Positions 22,586 to 26,545 of a stretch of 26,545 nt of DNA are shown in pieces. Under the pieces are notes generated by a model that was not told the DNA's origin, made no database searches, and saw nothing but the letters and a program-made list of their open reading frames with translations. The DNA is from an uncultured Collinsella sp. (lineage in GTDB: Bacteria; Actinomycetota; Coriobacteriia; Coriobacteriales; Coriobacteriaceae). Within the stretch, counting starts at the first letter, position 1. The number at the start of each line of letters is the position of its first letter. The position numbers and the translations under genes are program-made. Location of the stretch: positions 1 to 26,545 of the forward strand of contig URUC01000023.1 in assembly GCA_900550965.1 (NCBI GenBank), read 5' to 3'.

Positions 22586-24253
22586 ATGCCTACTGACATC
22601 GAAATCGCACGTTCTGTCACGCCGCTGCCTATTACCGAGGTGGCCAAGAACGCCGGCGTCGACGTTAAGCACCTGATTCCGTACGGCTTCGACAAGGCTA
22701 AGGTCGACTATTCACTGCTCAACGAGCCGACTGACCACCAGGCCAAGCTCGTCCTCGTGACTGCTATCAACCCAACGCCTGCGGGCGAGGGTAAGACCAC
22801 CACGACCATCGGTCTGGCCGATGGCCTGCGCCGTCGCGGCGTCAAGAGTGCCGTGGCCCTGCGCGAGCCTTCGCTCGGTCCCGTCTTTGGCGTTAAGGGC
22901 GGTGCTGCCGGCGGCGGCTGGGCCCAGGTCATCCCCATGGAGGACATCAACCTGCACTTTACCGGCGACTTCCATGCTATCGGTGCCGCCAACAACCTGC
23001 TGGCCGCCATGCTTGATAACCACATCCAGCAGGGCAATCAGCTCGGCATTGACGTTAAGCGCATCACTTGGAAGCGCGTCGTCGATATGAACGACCGCCA
23101 GCTGCGTCATGTCATCGACGGCATTGGCGGTAAGGCCCAGGGCGTGCCGCGCGAGGACGGCTTCGATATCACCGTCGCCTCCGAGGTCATGGCAATCCTG
23201 TGCCTGTCTACGAGCATTAACGACCTCAAGGAGCGCTTGGGCGAGATTGTCGTCGGCTATAGCTTTGCCGGCGAGCCCGTCCGTGCCCGCGACCTTAAGG
23301 CCCAGGGTGCCATGGCCGCGTTGCTTAAGGACGCGCTCAAGCCCAACCTGGTGCAAACGCTCGAGGGTACGCCCGCGTTTGTCCACGGCGGTCCCTTCGC
23401 CAACATTGCCCACGGCTGCAACTCTATCATGGCTACGCGTATGGCGATGCGCTTTGGCGATGTCGCTATTACCGAGGCCGGCTTCGGTGCCGATCTGGGT
23501 GCCGAGAAGTTCCTCGACATTAAGTGCCGCATGACGGGCGTTCGCCCCAGCGCCGTCGTGATTGTCGCTACCGCCCGCGCGCTTAAGTACAACGGCGGCG
23601 TTGCCAAGGCCGACCTCAACGAGGAGAACCTCGAGGCTCTCAAGGCCGGTATGCCCAATCTGCTGCGTCACGTCGACAACATCCAGAACGTTTATGGTCT
23701 GCCCTGCGTAGTCGCCATCAACCGCTTCCCGACGGACACCGAGGCCGAGCTTGCTCTCATCGAGTCCGAGTGCCAGAAGCTCGGCGTCAACGTTAAGCTT
23801 TCCGAGGTCTGGGCCAAGGGCGGCGAGGGCGCGCTCGAGCTGGCCGATGAGGTCATGCGTCTGATTGAGCAACCGAGCGAGCTCAAGTTTGCCTATGAGG
23901 ACGGCGCCGATGTGGCCGACGCTCTCGAGGCCATTGCCACCAAGGTCTACCGCGCCGATGGCGTTGACTTTACGCCGGCCGCCAAGCGCCAGCTCGTCGA
24001 GCTGCGCGAGAACGGCTTTGGTAACCTGCCGGTGTGCGTCGCCAAGACGCAGTACAGCTTTAGCGACAACGCCAAGGCTCTGGGCGCTCCCGAGAACTTC
24101 CGCATCACCGTGCGCGAGCTCAAGGTTTCCGCCGGCGCCCACTTTGTGGTCGCGTTGACTGGCAGCGTTCTGACCATGCCGGGCCTGCCCAAGGTGCCCG
24201 CGGCCGAAAACATCGACGTCGATAACGACGGCAACATCACTGGCCTGTTCTAG
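22586..24253 (+). CDS. fhs: Formate--tetrahydrofolate ligase
   Basis: A 555-residue enzyme, the usual Fhs length. It uses ATP to join formate and tetrahydrofolate to give 10-formyltetrahydrofolate, feeding purine synthesis and one-carbon metabolism, and it is typical of anaerobes. Visible signatures are the P-loop TPAGEGKTTTTIGLADGL, the family signature around GVKGGAAGGGWAQVIPMED with NLHFTGDFHAIGAANNLLAA after it, FVHGGPFANIAHGCNS, and VIVATARALKYNGG. The C-terminus ends GSVLTMPGLPKVPAAENIDV, as in other Fhs. I choose ATG 22586, which follows AAAGGA; the frame is open from an ATG at 22541, but that codon lies inside the -10 element. The gene has its own promoter and terminator and is therefore monocistronic. 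Confidence 0.97.
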   Translation: MPTDIEIARSVTPLPITEVAKNAGVDVKHLIPYGFDKAKVDYSLLNEPTDHQAKLVLVTAINPTPAGEGKTTTTIGLADGLRRRGVKSAVALREPSLGPVFGVKGGAAGGGWAQVIPMEDINLHFTGDFHAIGAANNLLAAMLDNHIQQGNQLGIDVKRITWKRVVDMNDRQLRHVIDGIGGKAQGVPREDGFDITVASEVMAILCLSTSINDLKERLGEIVVGYSFAGEPVRARDLKAQGAMAALLKDALKPNLVQTLEGTPAFVHGGPFANIAHGCNSIMATRMAMRFGDVAITEAGFGADLGAEKFLDIKCRMTGVRPSAVVIVATARALKYNGGVAKADLNEENLEALKAGMPNLLRHVDNIQNVYGLPCVVAINRFPTDTEAELALIESECQKLGVNVKLSEVWAKGGEGALELADEVMRLIEQPSELKFAYEDGADVADALEAIATKVYRADGVDFTPAAKRQLVELRENGFGNLPVCVAKTQYSFSDNAKALGAPENFRITVRELKVSAGAHFVVALTGSVLTMPGLPKVPAAENIDVDNDGNITGLF

Positions 24254-24278
24254 GCCTGTTGCCCCTAGCTACCTGCCC

Positions 24279-24317
24279 GCCCCGCCGTGCCCCCAAGGCC
24301 CGGCGGGGCTTTTGTTT
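24279..24317 (+). terminator. Intrinsic terminator of fhs
   Basis: A perfect 9-bp stem (GCCCCGCCG/CGGCGGGGC) with a 13-base loop is followed by TTTTGTTT. It lies 25 bases after the fhs stop. Confidence 0.9.
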
Positions 24318-24377
24318 CTGGCCGCGCTTGTCTTGTAGATACCGACGGGCTCTGCCCATCATAGGCTTTTGCGCGGG

Positions 24378-24383
24378 TAGAAT
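24378..24383 (+). promoter_or_regulatory. Candidate -10 element of the gene at 24429
   Basis: TAGAAT lies 45 bases before the start codon; no recognisable -35 precedes it. Confidence 0.4.
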
Positions 24384-24428
24384 GCATGGATAACGTGATG
24401 CTCACGCGCGACGGAAAGGAATCGTTGC

Positions 24429-25418
24429 ATGGATCAGGACAAGACAACCGTGATGGGCGGCTACGGTTCCGCGCAGGCTGGCGATAGCGCCGATGCGACC
24501 CGCGTTGTTCCCAACCGCGGTTATACCGACCCCGCCGCGACGCAGCCTTCTGCCGAGCCCACCCGGGTTATGGGCTATGGCGACACGGCGCAGGATTCTT
24601 ATGCTGCATCTTCGCAAGGCCCCTATGGCAACGCAGCTCCGGACCCGTTTGATTATGCGCCGCAGGATTCTTATGCCGCCTCGACACCGAATCCCTATGA
24701 TGACCTGCCGCAGAATCCCATTCCGCAGCCTCAGCAGACGACGTATATGCCTCGCACGGCGCAGCCTCGCTACGAGTCGCGCGAGCCGTATCGCGAGTAC
24801 CCCAAGTCGATTCCGCAATATGGCGAGGACGAGGAGAAGAAGCCGTCGCGTTCGTCGAGCGTGATCAAGAAGATCCTCATCGTGCTGGCGATCTTCTTTG
24901 CGCTGTCGGTTGTGTTTGCCATCGTGTCGGGCATGCTCAACAAGCGAGGGAGTTCAACGGCCGATACCACTGCCGAGCAAACCGAGTCCGCCTCGTCTAG
25001 CACCGTCGATCTGAGCGATATCCCGGGGCAGTACTGGTCCAACGCCAAAAAGCTTCTCAAGTCGCGCGGCGCCGATCTTTCGAATGCCGTGGTCCTGACT
25101 GATGATGGCTCAACGCCCGTCGTCGATGCCAACTGGATCGTTACTTCTGCTTACTATAACGACAGCGGCAACCTCGAAATTCAGCTCACGCACAAGAACA
25201 GCTCGGGCAACTCGTCCGACGGCCAAAGCGGTACCGACGGCTCGAGCTCCGATACGCTGGAGGACTTGAGCAACAAGGCACAGGAGCTTGGGGATAAGGC
25301 CCAAGAACTGGGTGATACGGCTCAGAACCTGGGCGACACCGCTCAGAACTTGGGCGACATGGCGACGGATGCCTGGAACGCCCTACAAAACGGCATCTCG
25401 GGCGCGCAGGGAAACTAG
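24429..25418 (+). CDS. Single-pass membrane protein with disordered N-terminus, PASTA-like segment and heptad-repeat tail
   Basis: A 329-residue protein of no family I recognise. Residues 1-140 are low in hydrophobics and rich in P, Q, Y, S and T. They carry three similar threonine motifs, KTTVM (5-9), ATRVV (23-27) and PTRVM (44-48), and QDSYAAS twice. One membrane helix follows (about 149-168), preceded by lysines, so the N-terminus is probably cytoplasmic. Outside comes a serine/threonine linker, then DIPGQYWSNAKKLLKSRGAD to NWIVTSAYYNDSGNLEIQLT, which has the shape of a PASTA-type domain. The end has five 7-residue units (L-G-D-x-A-Q-x, 280-314) predicting an amphipathic or coiled helix. 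The threonine motifs resemble those phosphorylated by PknB-type kinases and read by FHA domains, but this is inference. AAAGGA lies 8 bases before the ATG. It ends 12 bases from the convergent transporter gene. Confidence 0.85.
   Translation: MDQDKTTVMGGYGSAQAGDSADATRVVPNRGYTDPAATQPSAEPTRVMGYGDTAQDSYAASSQGPYGNAAPDPFDYAPQDSYAASTPNPYDDLPQNPIPQPQQTTYMPRTAQPRYESREPYREYPKSIPQYGEDEEKKPSRSSSVIKKILIVLAIFFALSVVFAIVSGMLNKRGSSTADTTAEQTESASSSTVDLSDIPGQYWSNAKKLLKSRGADLSNAVVLTDDGSTPVVDANWIVTSAYYNDSGNLEIQLTHKNSSGNSSDGQSGTDGSSSDTLEDLSNKAQELGDKAQELGDTAQNLGDTAQNLGDMATDAWNALQNGISGAQGN
25266..25370 (+). repeat. Five tandem 21-bp units encoding heptads
   Basis: Five consecutive 21-base units encode LSNKAQE, LGDKAQE, LGDTAQN, LGDTAQN and LGDMATD (residues 280-314). 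Leucine recurs every seventh position. A sixth, diverged unit (AWNALQN) follows. Confidence 0.85.
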
Positions 25419-25430
25419 CTGGTAAGTGGG

Positions 25431-26545
25431 CTACAGCTGCTCGGCCGGACGCTCGGGCGAGCTAAAGCCCGAGTCAAACGTAACGACGCATGAGGCATTG
25501 GGTCGGCGCTCGTGCACGATGCGCGTGACGAGCTCCAGCAGCTCCTCGTCGGATATGTCAAAGCCGTCGGGGCGCACCAGGTCAAACGAAACGAACCCGT
25601 CGTGCTCGTGCAGGTCGTGGATGGAGAGCGCGGGGTCGATCTGCATAACGCCGCGCTTGACCCAGCCGCGTAGGTCGTCGCCGGTGGTGGCGATGGGGTC
25701 GCAGTGCAGCGTGATGCCAATGCCCATCTGGCGCTTGATGTCGTGCTCGATGGTGTCCAGGATCTCGTGGTGCTCAAATGCGTCGCCCTCGCCGGGCATC
25801 TCCACGTGAGCGCTGGCAAACTGACGACCGGGGCCGTAGTCGTGCACCATCAGGTCGTGTGTGCCCAAGACCTGCGGATAGGACATGATCTTGTCGCGGG
25901 TTGCCTGGACGAGCTTGGGGCCGGGCGCTTGCCCCAGCAACGGGCTGATGGCGTCGCGCACTAGGCCCATGCCGCTGATGCAGATGAAGATGCCCACACC
26001 CAGGCCTGCCCAGCCATCGAGGTCAAAGCCGGTCGTCTGCGAAATAAGCGCCGCCACCAAGACCGAGCCCGAGGTGATGACGTCGTTTTTGGAGTCCTGT
26101 GCTGTGGCAATGAGTGTTTCGGAATCGATACGGTTGCCCAGCGCGCGGTTGAATGCGGCCATCCAGAGCTTAACGAGCATGGATGTAGCCAGCGCCGCAA
26201 GGGAAACGAGCGTGTAAGCGGTGGGGGAAGGCTTGATGATCTTAGTGACCGACTCGAGGATCAGGTTGATGCCGACGGCGCAAACCAGGACGGCGACAAA
26301 CAAGCCGGCTAGGTACTCGTAGCGGCCGTGGCCATAGGGGTGGCCTTCGTCTGCAGGGCGGCTGGCAAGGCGGAACCCGAGCAGGCTCACGATGTTGCTC
26401 GAGGCATCGGAGAGGTTGTTGAAAGCGTCGGCGATGAGGGAGACGGAGCCGGCGAGCAGGCCTGCGATGCCCTTGGCCAGGCACAGGGTGATGTTGAGGC
26501 CAATGCAGACGAGGCTTGCGGCGAAGCCCGCGTTGGTGCGGCAGG
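25431..26545 (-). CDS. Cation diffusion facilitator (CDF) transporter, N-terminus cut by window edge
   Basis: The frame runs leftward from the right edge to a TAG at 25431-25433; 371 codons including the stop are present and the true start lies beyond 26545. CDF proteins export divalent metals in exchange for protons. Diagnostic segments are SLIADAFNNLSDASSNIVSL (helix 2), HPYGHGRYEYLAGL after it, and TAQDSKNDVITSGSVLVAAL (helix 5). The cytoplasmic dimerisation domain follows (THDLMVHDYGPGRQFASAHV to ITLHCDPI). Helix 2 has N/D rather than the H-x-x-x-D of zinc-type members, and helix 5 has D-x-x-x-D, so manganese, iron or another metal is as likely as zinc. After the dimerisation domain there is an extension of about 70 residues (GWVKRGVMQIDPALSIHDLH onward). 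The gene is convergent with the one at 24429, with 12 bases between stops and no clear terminator. Confidence 0.93.
   Translation of the reverse strand, partial: CRTNAGFAASLVCIGLNITLCLAKGIAGLLAGSVSLIADAFNNLSDASSNIVSLLGFRLASRPADEGHPYGHGRYEYLAGLFVAVLVCAVGINLILESVTKIIKPSPTAYTLVSLAALATSMLVKLWMAAFNRALGNRIDSETLIATAQDSKNDVITSGSVLVAALISQTTGFDLDGWAGLGVGIFICISGMGLVRDAISPLLGQAPGPKLVQATRDKIMSYPQVLGTHDLMVHDYGPGRQFASAHVEMPGEGDAFEHHEILDTIEHDIKRQMGIGITLHCDPIATTGDDLRGWVKRGVMQIDPALSIHDLHEHDGFVSFDLVRPDGFDISDEELLELVTRIVHERRPNASCVVTFDSGFSSPERPAEQL

Noticed and set aside
1..26545. CRISPR array, tRNA, rRNA, insertion sequence or defence system
   Set aside because: No regularly spaced repeats, no tRNA- or rRNA-like sequences, and no transposase, integrase, Cas, restriction or toxin-antitoxin proteins were recognised on either strand.

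Overview
This is a 26.5-kb stretch of a high-GC bacterial chromosome with dense housekeeping genes, mostly on the + strand. The gene set suggests the class Coriobacteriia (Actinomycetota), most likely Collinsella or a close relative: AddAB-type rather than AdnAB/RecBCD-type recombination nuclease, a YerC-type TrpR relative, a DUF3284 protein, a desulfoferrodoxin-family protein, formate-tetrahydrofolate ligase, and a Bacillus-type SOS box. The assignment rests on recalled gene content, not on a database comparison.

Layout: (1) 1-219, the start of a small four-helix 'phage holin family 4' membrane protein on the - strand, cut by the window edge. (2) 544-843, a TrpR-family HTH regulator with a structured leader, followed by an intrinsic terminator that runs into a 35-bp-arm inverted repeat (893-981). 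(3) 1064-7843, an addB-addA-like operon for double-strand-break end processing. (4) 7980-8489, a DUF3284 protein. (5) 8490 to about 9930, a visibly AT-richer islet with one MFS transporter and non-matching coding-like scraps on both sides, probably acquired. (6) 10032-17337, dnaE (replicative polymerase alpha subunit) followed closely by a SWIM/SNF2 helicase. (7) 17488-17850, a desulfoferrodoxin-like protein without the rubredoxin-type cysteines. (8) 17968-19953, a two-domain NAD+ synthetase-like protein in which the recognisable catalytic motifs of both domains are substituted. (9) 19954-20232, a structured intergenic region with a - strand terminator-like hairpin, a 15-bp inverted repeat, and the ruvC promoter with a near-consensus LexA box. 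(10) 20233-22441, ruvC-ruvA-ruvB, translationally coupled through TGATG junctions. (11) 22586-24253, fhs. (12) 24429-25418, a membrane-anchored protein with a disordered N-terminus, a PASTA-like segment and a heptad-repeat tail. (13) 25431-26545, a cation diffusion facilitator on the - strand, convergent with the previous gene and cut by the right edge.

Functionally the window is dominated by DNA replication, repair and recombination: AddAB resects breaks, RuvABC migrates and resolves the Holliday junctions that result, DnaE copies DNA, and the SNF2 ATPase probably remodels protein-DNA complexes. Only the ruvCAB promoter shows a clear SOS operator. Promoters share a good TAnnnT -10 hexamer, often of extended TGn type, and usually lack a convincing -35.

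The most unusual items are the catalytically degenerate NadE-like protein, the long inverted repeat at 893-981, the structured antisense-oriented element between the NadE-like gene and ruvC, the AddB-like subunit lacking Walker A and most Fe-S cysteines, and the three-part membrane protein at 24429. No CRISPR array, tRNA, rRNA, transposase or phage module was seen.
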